NCBI RefSeq assembly: GCF_003589595.1
Contig: NW_020655550.1
Coordinates: 402,889 to 466,888, forward strand
Source of the DNA: Hyposmocoma kahamanoa
Taxonomy: Eukaryota; Arthropoda; Insecta; Lepidoptera; Cosmopterigidae
DNA: 64,000 bases
Reading direction: 5' to 3'
Shown here: piece after piece, positions 1-13,103 of the stretch
How the letters are laid out: each line of letters begins with the position of its first letter
Position numbering within the stretch: the first letter of the stretch is position 1
Program-made: the position numbers and the translations under genes
Notes under the pieces: generated by a model
The model's database searches: none
What the model saw: only the letters and a program-made list of their open reading frames with translations
Told to the model about the DNA's origin: nothing

Positions 1-2453
1 TTGTAAATTCGTTTGTTCCAAAGCATTGTCGCGTAATTCCTCGCCTCCTGAGTGAAACGACCCGTATAAAGCTGTAGGTGTTTTGTCTGATGCAAGACCG
101 TTGCAACAAGTGCATTAGAAATTAGCAAAAGTATTTTCGTCACGGTCAAGTCTTAATTAAAGAATTAGGAACACCGATGAACTTTATTTGCTTTAGTGAT
201 GTGATGACTTCAAATCCTCTGACAGAATTCAAAGAGACTGACTGACTGACCGAGGAGACTAAATTTTGGTTAATTTTAAATCCAAAATACAATTGCGTCA
301 AATTTCTGACAAAAACACTCAATATAACTGTAAAGATAAATGCATGGAAAGTTGATACAAACTTCGAGAAAGATTAATGACAAGAGAAAACAGACAGTGA
401 TAAGCGTAATGACGTAAGCCCAGAAATCAAGCCATAACCCTCCATTCAGAACCGACAATTTAACGGTTCCTATTCGAATTACGGAGAACAAAACGTTGGG
501 GCCGGTCGTTTGGCATGCAATCGATCGGATCGGATCGATGCGGTGTCACGGGGGCGATACGGACCAACGCGTTTGCGATCACTCGTAACGTTACCGTTTG
601 CCCACACAACAATCCATAAGCGACAGCTGCTTTTCAAGAAAACGATCGCTCTCAAAACAAACGGTGCATTGAGTTAGGAAATGTAAATTTCAGAAGTGCC
701 ACATTTTATTGCTGTCTGCATGAGCATGGAAGGAAATTTGCACATTAGAGAATTGTAATAAACAGTTAATACAATATCAAGCAGCATCAACGTCATGTTG
801 TTTATACTCTATGCAACTGTTTACTCATCTAAATTTTACAAGTTTTAAACTGTCAGAAAGGCAGAAACGCATACACCTTGTCGGTTAAACCACGAAACAA
901 TTAAGGGCATTATGGATTATGTATCCGGTGATAAAAGCTAGCGGATAACACAAGATTAACTGTAAATCCTTGATAAAACATCCTTGATAAAATATGCTTA
1001 TTTAAACTATGCGTCCAAAACTTATTTCTTATATCATACAATAACATGTTGACAAACAAGTTCATAAAGGGAATAAATCCTTTGAGGAAAACTGGGACAG
1101 GAAAATGAAATAGATTGATTTGTAATGACGCAAAGTATAACATATTACTCTGGTCTTGGGTCAGTCAGATATTCTGAAATAGAAATTGTGCTTTTATTGT
1201 TTTGGTATATCCAGATATTCTTAAAACGAAACAATGCTAAACACGACGACGCGCGAAAATACTACGTCAAACTAGATATTCGTTACAGAAATACTCGTAT
1301 GTACTGGTTGCTTGGCAGACAAGCTATCTATAAGCAATAAACTATTACTGTATAGGCAAGTCCTAATGCCAGTTTGGAAATGGCATTAGGAATGGCAGAA
1401 GTACGCCGAAGCTCACCAAAGCAGGCTTGTGAACGATGTGGTCATTCAGCACCTTTATCATGCATATATCATAAGACTATTAAAACGGGCGAAACCATTT
1501 CAGTTGTCTACACTGGCACTATTTAATTTAACCGTACACTAAACACCACTGAACATACACTGATGACACTGAACAAAACAGACACACGATAAGTGTCATC
1601 TCCTTAATAGATTTATGAAAATAGCCAGTGGGTGAATTCTTAGTTTAATTAGTTATTAGATTAAGTGAAATGTGTATTTGACTAGATTATATTTACTTTA
1701 TAGGTGCCTTATTTATAAATAAAGAGAAAAATTCTAAGCCGTGCTGCGTAATTTCTCTATTAAAGGGAAATGCAGAAGTTCAGTCTGGTGCCGGTAGTGG
1801 CTGATTAATTGGAGTAGCAGCGAAATTAATGTTCGGGAGCTACCGATCGAAGTTCGCGATTGCAAATACGATGTACGCAACATGAGACGCGACAGTCACG
1901 CTTCGAGCTTCCGTTTACCAATGGTAAACTAAAGGCATAAGTACTTGTATTTTTATTAATTTTGTTTCATATTTTAATTTATATTTGTGTAAAGAAACTA
2001 CTATTACTGCCTTTAATTTGGTACCCACCTACAGTACTTAAGCCGGGTCAATACCTAAAGTATTAACATTTAAAAACATCTTTTACGTTGACTTTGAAAA
2101 GATTTAAAAAAATCCACGCGTAGTTTAGAATGGAAAGGAATTCCGGATAAAAAGACAACACCACGAAATAATACGAGATCATTTGACAAGACAATAGAAA
2201 TTTATAACAATACAACAAACAGGTAAAAAGCGTTCAGAAAAATTAGTTATATGTGATTTGAATTAGGTAATCAAATAACGTTAAAAATCATAAAATATCT
2301 AGTAAAATATTATAAAGATCATTCTCATCTCTCTCATCATCGAAGATTTGTAGCGCCATGTTATCTGTAACATTACGAGTATAGCAACCGTAAGTGCCCA
2401 TTTAACTAACTATATACAACTATCGTGTTATAAATAATCTCAGTACAGATACT
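1..2453. other. Gene-free stretch
   Basis: Apart from the CpG-rich island near 454-660 and a short open frame near 1795-1930 that ends at a possible GTAAAC donor, this stretch is AT-rich and holds only short chance open frames with biased, low-complexity composition. I see no repeat family shared with the rest of the window. Confidence 0.5.
454..660. other. GC/CpG-rich island in AT-rich DNA, no gene recognised
   Basis: This stretch is clearly richer in G, C and CpG than its surroundings and contains overlapping GATCGGATCG-type repeats near 520-540. Short open frames run through it on the plus strand, but none has a recognisable domain or convincing splice borders. It could be a promoter or first-exon region, or a relic of a transposon. 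Nothing in the sequence decides between these. Confidence 0.25.
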
Positions 2454-2666
2454 AAAAAACCGACCTCAAAAGTCATTCTTCCCCTAGTTCGCCACCCTTA
2501 GAGCTGGTATATTTTCTTCAAGTTTGAGTCGGACCACTAGTGAGGTACCCCTCTTTCCAACAAAACAAGAATAATCAAAATCGGTTCATAAATGTGTGAG
2601 TTATCGCGTAACATACGTACAAAAAGCAATCGAATTGAGAACCTCCTTTTTTTGAAGTCGGTTAAA
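2454..2666 (-). repeat. Interspersed repeat, AACCGACTTCAAAA family, copy 1
   Basis: This copy runs on the minus strand from an AACCGACTTCAAAA-type end near 2666 to a GGTCGGTTTT end near 2454. Its interior carries the blocks GAGAACCTCC, TTATCGCGTAACAT and CACCCTTAGAG, seen again near 41153, 46030 and 52983. The two ends are imperfect inverted repeats (AACCGACTTC against AACCGACCTC), so a MITE-like origin is possible. No coding capacity is visible. Similar sequences are, to my knowledge, scattered widely in insect genomes. Confidence 0.7.
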
Positions 2667-5600
2667 ATAAAAAAAAGAAGCATCATTATGTGATTTAAAA
2701 GGTTTACAATTTCTGTTCGCCTGCACTTAATGGTAAACGACTTGCCAGTATAGCACAAAACGAAAAATGACAAAATTTTATTAATTTTCTTTATTTCACC
2801 AAAACAATGACTAATCTGGTTTTAGTGTACTGTAACCACAAATATTGTTTAAGATTGGCTATATAAATTTCGTAATAAAGAATATATTTATAGAAGGCCG
2901 ATTCGTTTACAACGACAGTACACGAGCCGTTTAAGTTAAAAATAACTTAGTTAAAAATCAGGTAACAAAAAGATCGAATTCGCATTGCAATATTTCAAGG
3001 AATTTCATTATCACTATTTATTATAGGTTTGGTACCAGAATGTAACTTTTATTATTCACCCGATATTTTATCAAAAGATGCAATGTCTGATCACACGTCA
3101 ACTTTTAACAATGTTTTTGCTTAATCCACTTCTTCTAAAAGTGAGAACAGTGCCTTAAATCAGCTATTCTGCAGTCCTTATTATGCATACATAAGCTCAC
3201 GCCCTAGTCCCAAATGACGGGTAGGCAAAGACCACGGAACGCCACTTTATCCTAACACAACTCTCGATCTTCACATATGTATGTAAGGTGTGAACAACTA
3301 CCCTTTTCATACTACTTTTTTTGTTCTCGTCACTTCGAATCCCAGTCTTTTTCAGGACATCACTGATCTGGTTAATGTAAGTCCTTCTGGGACATTCTCT
3401 TAACATTTTCTTAAAACCCTACCATCCACATTCGTATCATAAATCTGTTTAGCAATTCTTCTTACATCCATCCGCTCTACATGCCCAAACCACCTCAACA
3501 TTATTTTCTCTATTCCAGTCACTAAATCCTCTCAATTCTTTTCAATAAACTTCTTTCTTAATATAAACAACGTAATCGACATTTTTGTGAAATTGAGTTA
3601 TTAACATATCTGGAATCAGCAAAACAAGATCTACAACTCCCAATAAGCGAGTTTTTCTATATCTTATTTAGTTTCAGTATTGTCAAGTAAAATTAGCGTA
3701 ATTGACATTATTCAAAGAAAAAAAAATTAATTTCAATATTTTGAAAGTTACCAAAATGCAAATGTGTTGTTTATGACAAAGAGGGCAGTAGACTGTATTT
3801 CTGTCTTTATACATAAGCGGTTAAACAACAGATTAATACTTAGTACTTATAAGACTCTAAGGCAAAAAGTACAACCAGGAACGGTAACATTTCTTCGTTT
3901 ACGGACGTGGAACACAAGTACGATACAAACTAACGATATCTTAAGTTCTGAGACAATCTTATCGATGTGTTACGATCTGTATAAACAAGAGATCGAAATG
4001 ACAGTAACAGCCAACTATAATACTTTCATTGTTCAACAATTATACCTTCATTACTATTGGTAAATCCAATTTCATTCGATATAAAGGCTGTTTTAGGACA
4101 ATATCATTTGTTCAACGTAATACTTGTATTTTTTGGATGACAAGTTACTTTTCACCTTATAATGGTGGCGATACTAAATAATATATTTAATATCAATATT
4201 CGTGTTTATCAACACGAGAAGAAGAACACAAGAACTTCAAATGTGCCTTACATTGAGTTACACGTAACTTTTATTAAGCGTATAATAGGACTACAAGCAA
4301 CTAATAGTAGTAGTAGTAACTAGTACTAAGTAGTTTGTAATTCAACATTTAGCCCAACATTGTTGTTGAACATGTGGATTTACCTGCAAACTACTCGCAG
4401 TATCTTCTAATAAATTGTTATTTAGTGATTTACAAAATTAGGTTTATTTTCCAAAAAATGGTGTATAACATTTTGTCCAACATTGGTATGTGCGTAGTAT
4501 GTGACATGCTCGCATCTCCCAGTGTGAAATTCTAGGTAATCATTTTATCACTTGGCTTGAATCTGAGTCACCGCGTCACATATTACATACAAATTATCTA
4601 TAATTTCGTAGCTGTATCACATAGCGGACGCTCAGTGCCTCTTAAGGTTTCACATGTTTCATACATATTATACGAGCACTTATACTTTCTTAAGTATGTA
4701 TTTACTTTTTATGTCTAATTTTTTCTTTGTGGCTTTTTCTCATAAAAATATTTGAACCAAGTAAAAATTGTTCAAAAACAGGGCACAATAGAAAATAGTT
4801 TAATAATAAAATTAGAAATAGTACATCCACATAGAACAAAACCTGAAGTATGCAATAATGAGTAAAGAAGCACTTAGTTCTGAAAATCAATTAAGGTTTT
4901 TGGTCAAAATTAAGGTTCTTTTAACGAGGAAATATTCATCAATTGAAATGAAACCGCAATGCTACTGTGAACATTACCCCTACATAATATTAAAATATGT
5001 GTACAATGAGAACTATCAAGATACTATAAAATGTTTAGTGATACTAAAACCGATCAAGATTCATCTAGCCGTACGGTCTCGTTTGGCGGTGGACCGTGTG
5101 GTTTCCACTTGGTGGAAGTAGTAATAGCGGCCTGTAAGCATTTGCAACACTAAGGAATTATCTTTAGTTCGCAAATGTGTTCAGGCTGTAGGGCATAAGA
5201 CCTAAAGTCCAGAGTTTCTGATTCCGCTGCAATAAATAAGTCTAACAGTTCATACTAGCTTATTGCCGCGTTCAATCTCCATGAATGACCAGCAGCGCCC
5301 AGCCTCCATGGATGACCAGCGGACTGAGTGGCAATAAAGGTTCACTAAACTGACATATTGAAAATTAGATCGACTTTCTTTTAGACAAAAGACAATGAGG
5401 ACAGCCCTAACTAAATCACTGACGCTAGCAGACGACTCCTTCTGATTATAGTTTGTACAGACAGATCGTACACTTATGTTTGAATTAATTTCAATTAAGT
5501 TTACGTTGTGAGGTGTAATCTTCAGTCAAATATCTTTATGCTAAGTTTATGTAAGAAGATATTTCATTTCAATGCTCATGTAATCAATACTGTTGTTTAT

Positions 5601-8100
5601 TAAGTATCTTTTTCAAATGACCAAACTATAATATACAAACCAAAGTTACAGGTCTCATGGTCACAAGCCGGCTAACTAACAAGAATCTATTCCGATTTAA
5701 TGGTTTGTATCTTCAGTATGTTTACAGCTACCATGATGCACAGGCCCCTAGAAATGTTTTCATCTACTTATCCTTATTTGGCAACCGCCTAGGTCAGTTA
5801 TGAAACGTACCCACCTATAACAATAATAGTAATTATTACAAACAGAGAGATAGTATCGATTAGCTGTGTGCTTGCGCAAAATGTAGGGAAATAGTGGGCG
5901 TACAAAGAGTGCATTGAAAACAAATAACCTTTTGATTATGAATATTCAATTAAGAAGAAAATCAAAGTGTAATCTACGACTTCCGCCCTCTTGGTTAATG
6001 GAAAACCAACATGGATCACGAATCTATGCCGTGGTAGGTAGTATAATACCGTATATAAACTCAAATTATACTCAGTTGGCATCCGGCTGCCTCGATGCAA
6101 AAGAATAATTTTGCTCATTGGATTACGAATGCGCCCATACCATTCTGACCATATTGCTTAGGTTTACGGCTATTCCTTTTATTCCTCTTAATAGTTATAC
6201 AATACACCAAAAATTATATATGTATAACTAACTATCTTTACGATACACATTCTATGACTATAAATATTGGAAGTAAAAAGCACCGCTTTTACCCAGAGTA
6301 GACAAAATTACACCTAACTGTGGTACTAAGAACTTGGATATTGTAGCAAAGTAAAACATTTATCTCCTACAGGAAATACATAGGCACACTTTTATTGTCG
6401 TCGTTCCAGTTATTTCCTAGTACGACACATTATATTATCCATTGTCTCGGTCGTAAGCTATTCACATTTAGCAGGAATATTTGTTGTCCAAATCACGATT
6501 CTTGTCGATATTGTGTTTCACCACCGATTACGGCGCGGGCTCATCCACCCGCAACGTGTGGTTACCGACAACCTCTAAGCAAAGGTGTGGCACTCATCAT
6601 CCATCATTGAACACCTTCTATGTAGTGTCAATGCGTTGAATAGTAACTTATGAAATACTGTTTTGACGGTTGTAGTAGGACGTAATCTGGAACCTTGCGG
6701 TACCTACACAGCAGGGAGTTCCACTAGGCGATAGAAGGCATCGTATGAAACCATTGAATTTGTACTATTGCATTTTTAGTTCTTTACATAAATTCAGAAA
6801 TTTAATACCAAGAAACACATTTTATTGGAATATAAGCACTCGATGTACCTGTTTGTCATACAATGAATGTACAAATAATGAAAAGCTGAGAAACAAAAAG
6901 ATATGGATCACGAATATGTGTTACGTTACTGAACTCACACTAACGTCACTAAACCACCATAAATTATTATTTCACATGTGTAATTTATTAAAGTTCCCGT
7001 TCGATTCCGTGTTTAGGTTTCTCCTGTCATATTGTCCGACGGATGGAGATACAACCGCGCCCAGAATCGACTAGTGTTACCGCTTTGATTGACAGAGCAT
7101 ATAAATAGATGTTCAACTGTTTCACTAGGGCTTCACTTTGGTTTTAACGGATGCGGTGACTTCGAGCGTTTTAAGCACACAGTAGGTTAAGTACCGCTTT
7201 TCCGAAATGCGGAAGTCATTAATAATTGTACTCAGAAGGCTATTAACTCACTAGCACAACTTCCTAACCACCATGAACAGAACACGGTTTCGTTCAAAGA
7301 GAGCTCATGGAAATACAAAATATAACTGCTGTTTCATTTCACATCCTTTGTTCGTTTAGTTCTTAATCAACATAATGCACGCGTACCGTGACGAATATGC
7401 GCATATTGGGCACAAAAGCACGTTCATAAGATAGTGTTCGCTCATCATCACATGATTTGTTAGGTAACGCGGTGCTCGGCAGGTTGTCGGCGGGACCACG
7501 TGAGGTTCATGCGGGTCGCAACATCGCATTAGACCCAATCTAGACGGCCCCGCGATAACTTTGCAACTTTAGCTGCTAATAAAATTGTAGATAAATCAGT
7601 TGTATTGTAGACGGGTCACGTGCATGGCTTTAGAAATCATGGAAATTCTATAATTGAAAACTTAACGTAATTATAAAAACGTGGGTAAATTTAAATATAA
7701 AATTACGAATGGGATGGTACGATTATACACTCAAATACGATTTATGAACCCACATAAACTGGTTACAGGTGATCGTACACGGTTTGACTGCCTTCTGACA
7801 ACGACTGTCAAAGGCTTTAAGCTAGCCGTTGCTTATAGTCAATTATCAACAAGTACCTTGGGTAGAAGTATTTTCTTCCCACAAATGGCCAGCGAGTAAA
7901 ACTGGAAAACGTATAAAGTCGGGTCGGTAAATACTATTGAATACCACGACATTGTTTACGTGTGGTGCACCTCCATGCAATGTCACAAATCCCTGGCAAA
8001 CACCGCAGCTGTCGCGGCAACAAGAGAAACCCTGCACAATAGTCATACCATAAAGTTCCTGTCAACACCTCACACGAGGTACCTAAATCAACCAAGCTAC
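2667..8100. other. Gene-free stretch with short unassigned open frames
   Basis: I find no recognisable gene or repeat family here. A (TAG)n run lies near 4303-4320, and a near-duplicate 15-base block beginning CCATGAATGACC recurs around 5279 and 5307. The open frames up to 109 codons near 6745-7074 have no recognisable motif and look like chance. One possible terminal exon on the minus strand at 5054-5131 is listed separately. Confidence 0.4.
5054..5131 (-). CDS. Possible terminal exon, unassigned
   Basis: On the minus strand a TTACAG acceptor at 5132-5137 is followed by 25 open codons and a TGA. The peptide contains TKWKPHGPPPNETVRLDES, which is less biased than typical chance frames here. 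It begins in phase 0, the phase in which host exon 9 (27570) ends. It could therefore be a distant last exon of that gene, but 22 kb separates them and no homology supports it. A chance frame is equally possible. Confidence 0.15.
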   Translation of the reverse strand, partial: AAITTSTKWKPHGPPPNETVRLDES

Positions 8101-8106
8101 GGCAAC

Positions 8107-8545
8107 CAGCACTTTCGAATTCGTCCACCAACAACGTACTAGTGGTGGCAAAAATTGGTTTTTATTTGTAAATATAGCGTTATGCTCTATAAAGCGAAAC
8201 CAATATATATCATAGTTCTTCGTAAGTACGAAATTAACACACGTTACTGAAACTTTACATATGTTGATACCTTTCGTTCCAAAAATCTTCTATTTCCAGG
8301 AAGTACACCATAACCTTATATTTCTCTAAATCATATGTGAACCTAACACTTTCGCACTCGTCGACCAACAACGTGCTAGTGTTGGCAAAAATTGGTTTTT
8401 ATTTGTAAATATAGCGTTATGCTCTTTTAAGCGAAAAGAAACAAATATATTTATGATAGTTATTCGTAAGTACGACATTAACACACGTTACTTAAACTTT
8501 ACTTCTATTTCCAGGAAGTACCATAACCATATATTTTTCTAAATA
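8107..8545. repeat. Two-copy tandem duplication, about 237-bp period
   Basis: Two diverged copies lie head to tail, beginning near 8107 and 8345. Shared landmarks are CACTTTCG, CCAACAACGT, TGGCAAAAATTGGTTTTT, AAATATAGCGTTATGCTC, AACACACGTTAC and TTCTATTTCCAGGAAGTA. The second copy lacks about 35 bases present in the first around 8261-8290. No coding capacity or inverted ends are visible. This is either a local duplication or part of a minisatellite-like repeat. Confidence 0.8.
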
Positions 8546-10869
8546 CATTACATCCGTAATATAAAGTAATTCTGTACCGCCTCATTTATATAGAAAGTAA
8601 TTACCAAAGACCGAAATAGGTTAAGTGTATTTACCTAAATATTAAGGAAATAATACGCATAGAGTTGATAATACTTTTGTTTTCATTATTAAGAACTCCG
8701 GGATTTTATAGAGAGGAGTTAGCCACTCCATGAGTGTCACTTGAAGTTTAAGTAAGTATACACTGCCCATTCGAATCTCTGGTAATTAATTGCCTATAGC
8801 CGCAGAGCAACAGTAGGTATGTCAATAAACAAGATCGTTACACATACGTGTTAAATTATAAAATCTTAACATACCTTTACAACCATCCATACCAATTCAT
8901 ATATACCAATGTAAAGTGGTTTTAAAGAGGTATAAGACAAATCTGAAGCGCCTATGAAGTTGAATAAGGGAAACAAAATCACATAAAGGATAATAGACAT
9001 ATGGATATTATGCACGCGAACGCTTTCACTGGCAACCTAAAGGCAACAAATGAAGGAATCATTGAAGAACTAGGAAGTAAGCACTATATAGAGCAACGGG
9101 CCCTTCATTTACATGGCTATCGTAGAGGAACCGAGTAGAAACTTCGTAGAACACGATTCGACTAAGCGCCTCGTTAAGACAAATCGGCGTCGAAAGCGCG
9201 GATTAAAACATTTCACCCGACACACCGTAAAAACATTGAACAAGTAAGGTTTCTCGAGTACCACTCGATCGGTCTATCGATTACAAACAAGTCCCAGTGC
9301 AGTGTTCGTAATTGCCGCAGCTTGTACGTAAAATAGTTTTAATCACAGCTAGTTAATTTTGCTATCTTATTGCTGCATTAAATGTTTTGAAATTCTTTGG
9401 TATGAAAGAAATAACAACTACATTCATGGACGTATTTATAGGACGGTAAAAAAATGTTGAATTACGATAACAATTTTCATATTAACCACATACCAGAACG
9501 TATAATTTGGAAAAAGAATGACTTCAATAATTGTTTGACTTCGATTAAACGTTCTTTTATACGTGGCCAGTGGTTTACATGAATGTTCCTAACATAATTC
9601 ATCCATTTTTAAATGCGTTCATCTAAATATGTCCGTGAGTATACTTGCCACGGAGGAAATGTATGGCTTCACAGACTCAAGTTATATCAATACATGATAA
9701 GTACATCTTCGTTAAGATGAAAATTCCAACTTTTACTTTACAAGTATAACGATTCAGTGAATACAATTTAAGTAAACATGGATACAAAGCGGGCATTAAG
9801 TTTGGATTTTATGAAACAATGCAGCCTATCAAGATAATGTAAATGCTCACTGCAAGAACTTGCAAATTAAAAATAATGATCTATGCCAACTCACGACAGT
9901 TCAAAGGTTTCCTGATATTAAAATTAACATAAACTAGACTGTACTAAACGATGTAATGAAATCCGGGATCGGGCTTATGACAACAGCTATGAGATAAGAG
10001 AGAAAGCAATGAAGCTGGGGTCAACGGGTAATGTGCAGAAAGTAAAATAACTGTTCACATGGAGACTCGACGACGACATTACAAATCGCATTACAATCTG
10101 ATGCCCAGCCTAAATGGCAATTTTGCATAAAAGCGGCTTTTGTATTTCCCAGTAGCATAGGAATAGCGTATTAATGATAAGTATTCATAAATATGACCCG
10201 ACCATAAAAAGCCGCAGCTGTGCCATAACTACGCCGAGAAATGGCCTTACTTTATTTCAAAAACTATTCTATACTGAACAACTTTACCTCCTTAACGTTG
10301 AGTCAAAATAAGTGGATGAATATTACCTGCGAGTGGAAAGAAAATGCGAAAACAAAAGATATATTAAATGCAGTAATACGCACACAGGCCAACGTTTCTG
10401 TTTATACGATATGTATGAAAAAAAGAAAACTTTGATATTTTTTTATATACGAACTTAATTATAACGGCGTGGCACATTAGCACTGAAGCAGAACCGGGTG
10501 ACATATGCACGGCATGAGCTCACACATAGCTAAATGATCGTCATGGCATGCATGTTGTCTTTTGTTTTGTACGTATTGTTTCTTTGTTCCATGCTGTTCC
10601 TAACGGAGACATTTGCAAGCCCATTGAATTAATTTAGATCACTGATTATGCAGGCCGATGTTGAGGTGATAAAGTGATAACTCAAACAAATTTAACAATG
10701 GCGATACAGTTGCGAACATAAAATCAGTATTAATGTTTACATTAGACTATTGAAACGACCAAAACTTTATCAGGCGCGGATGTAGGCTTGGTAGCAGTTT
10801 ATTTGTGATAAAAATAAAAAAAAAAAACAAGAAATATGTTTGAGTTAAAATTTAGTTAACATTACCGAC
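8546..10869. other. Gene-free stretch
   Basis: This is AT-rich DNA with no repeat shared elsewhere in the window. The only segment that stands out is a GC-richer one near 9010-9330, which holds a possible plus-strand exon listed separately. Confidence 0.45.
9113..9243 (+). CDS. Possible 5' coding exon, unassigned
   Basis: An ATG at 9113 opens a 44-codon frame rich in basic residues (it includes KTNRRRKRGLKHF). The frame is cut by a near-consensus donor, CAA then GTAAGG, at 9244. An in-frame stop precedes the ATG at 9089. The local composition is richer in G and C than the flanks. No partner exon, domain or homology could be recognised, so this is only a candidate. Confidence 0.18.
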
Positions 10870-10990
10870 CGGGACTTGTGTACTTATGTCTCAGGGTGAC
10901 GAACCCCCTCACTCCACTCAGAGTGGTTGTGGCTTGCGATCTAAAGCTCTGAGTGGCACTGCAGCTGCTATGGACAGGCTGACTATCATA
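10870..10990 (+). repeat. LINE/SINE 3'-tail family, copy 1 (fragment)
   Basis: This fragment contains the blocks CTTATGTCTCAGGGTGACG, AAAGCTCTGAGTGGCACTGC and GCTATGGACAGGC. The same order occurs near 24355, 49405, 57215 and 60870. The full consensus carries CCAAGCAGTAATG and AAATTACAGGCA upstream. I recognise it as the kind of interspersed 3' tail common in Lepidoptera; whether the parent is an RTE-type LINE or a SINE cannot be fixed here. Confidence 0.65.
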
Positions 10991-11394
10991 AAAGAACATC
11001 GATACTATATCTCAATTATTAGTAGAGGTCAGAAACCAAAACGATAATATTGAAAAAACAAAATAATTTTGAGGCGAAAACGTATCGTTACATTGAAGCG
11101 ACATGTAAAAACTAATAAGTCGTACAAGTAAATTAAAGGAGGTGTGGCAGGAAGTATACACAATAGTTAACACACCGGATATTTGGAGTTCGAAAGGGCT
11201 CGACCTTGTGCTGCGAATACATTACGTGCAATTGTTAATATGTTATTTACATATATATGTGTAGGAAATTGACGTGAAGGTCGTGTGAACTATCCACATA
11301 TTTGATACGAAAGAAAAATTAATTGATCCACTCACATGCGCATCACACAATGGATTTAATTTTGTACATGTCTGAACTGAGCATATTTTTTTTA

Positions 11395-11552
11395 TATCCC
11401 TGCACTAGGGAAACCCTGTATCGCGGGTGCTATGGACTGGACGGTGCTATGGAAATAAATGTAGGCCATACAAATATTTCTTCCGGCCCGGGAACTGAAC
11501 CCGGGACCTCTGCGTGACAGTCGAACATAGTAACCGTTCGGCTACAGAGGCA
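11395..11552 (-). repeat. tRNA-derived SINE, family A, copy 1
   Basis: Read on the minus strand, the copy starts near 11552 with a tRNA-like head containing an A-box-like GTAGCCGAACGGTTAC and a degenerate B box (GGGTTCAGTTCCCGG). It ends near 11395 with ACAGGGTTTCCCTAGTGC. It is shorter than the copies at 12527 and 25757 and lacks the middle GTGTAATTTGTGGTTG segment, so it is internally deleted. The head folds like a tRNA, but the long tail makes it a retroposon and not a tRNA gene. Confidence 0.85.
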
Positions 11553-12526
11553 ATTAAAAAACAAATAATAGTAAAACTGACTTATTTATTAGTGTCTTGC
11601 CAATTGCAACGGTTCAAAGCAATACTGATCGTAAACACAAGAAATACGTTTCAAATGGACAATAAGTGTTAATAAATTACAGAAAAATTAGAGTAGGTAA
11701 TAAACAACTCAAATGACAAGTTTGAAAAATGAAAAACATGCCTATGCATAAGTATGTAAAAAATGTTTTGTTTATATACAATAACAAGTGACGAACAACA
11801 ACAACATATAATGAACTTAACCGCGTATGATTTCATTAACAAAGGAAAACACAAAGGATATAATAAAAGATTATGTGCCGATTATGAAAGGAATTACATA
11901 ACGATAAACCTTGCATGTTTCGAGAGTGGTTGCGAAATTATAGCAATTTTCAAAGAGCCCATAAATCGAAATGAAAACGAAAATAAACGGAGATTTAAAG
12001 GCCCGCCAGAGAGGAAACTGAAGGCAAAATAATTGTCAGTGGTCCGTAATGATCGGTTCTTGGAACGAACTTGTAGTTATACAAACTGTGTAACAGCTTC
12101 TCAATTGCATAAATGGACAAAATGTAAATATTGTTACAGCGCGTAAATGTTGGGAGATTTTTAGTGGCCAGATAATAGATCAAATAAAAATAATGACGCC
12201 ACTTACGAGAAAAAGAATGGGATGGACGATTTGAAAAATAACAAAAATATTTAATTTGCAACAAAATCAAAGTCGATGTTGTAATTATTAATCAATTAAA
12301 TCAGCACCACTATTAAAGCTTCAAATGCCGGTAATTACATAATGCTTTTTGCTTGAGTTATGGGTTGGCTTATGCAGATCGAGATTGTCACAGGACCGCT
12401 GAATGCCTGCCGCAATATTAAAATTAATGCTTGTATTAAAATAAAATTCGCTATAATTCTTTGCATTGTGTAATGGTATAATGTATCATGACCCCGTTAT
12501 TTAGACGACATTTCCTAAATTTAACT

Positions 12527-12741
12527 GAGTCTGTGGCCGAACGGTTACCATGCCTGGACTGCCACGCAGAGGTCCCAGGTTCGATTCCTGGGCCGGGCGA
12601 AATATTTGTATGACCTACATTTATTTCTCTTGTGAGTTTGGGTGTAATTTGTGGTTGTCTATGTGTATGTCCATGGCACCCGCGACACAGGGTTTCCCTA
12701 GTGCGGGGCTATGTTGAGTGTGTGCGTTATTATTATTTAGT
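12527..12741 (+). repeat. tRNA-derived SINE, family A, copy 2
   Basis: The 5' head contains the A-box-like TGGCCGAACGGTTAC and the B-box-like GGTTCGATTCC, both RNA polymerase III promoter elements of tRNA genes. The body has TGTAATTTGTGGTTGTCTAT, and the 3' part has GGGTTTCCCTAGTGCGGGGC followed by a TTA-rich tail. It is the most complete copy of the family in the window and closely matches the one at 25757. Confidence 0.88.
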
Positions 12742-13103
12742 ATCCGATATAGAAGAACAAGTCTACGTGGTGGTGAGCATAATGATCCCATTCGCACCCC
12801 TCACGGAAGAATGCAATACGTGGAGTTACGTTAAAAACGTTTATTGCTCGGCTAACTTTGTAGATAGAGTTACAAGAATTGGAGAGGATGTGGGTTATAT
12901 TTAACGACGTAAACTTAATTATTATATTTAAAGACATAACTCCACTTAAGCCATTCTTCCATGAGGGGTGTGCTATGCTGATTGTTTCACTAATTAATGT
13001 CATTTTCCCTAAATATTTTTATGCACTTTAAGATATAAGTAGGGCGCACTATAAGTTTCCGGAATGAATAAGAAAAAAATACTATAAATGGTCAGAAATG
13101 AAT

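Noticed and set aside
6395..7074. Open frames of 71-109 codons as genes
   Set aside because: No domain, no splice logic, and amino acid use expected of chance frames in this composition.
12527..12600. Possible functional tRNA gene
   Set aside because: A and B boxes are present, but the same head with the same long tail recurs at 11395 and 25757, which defines a SINE.
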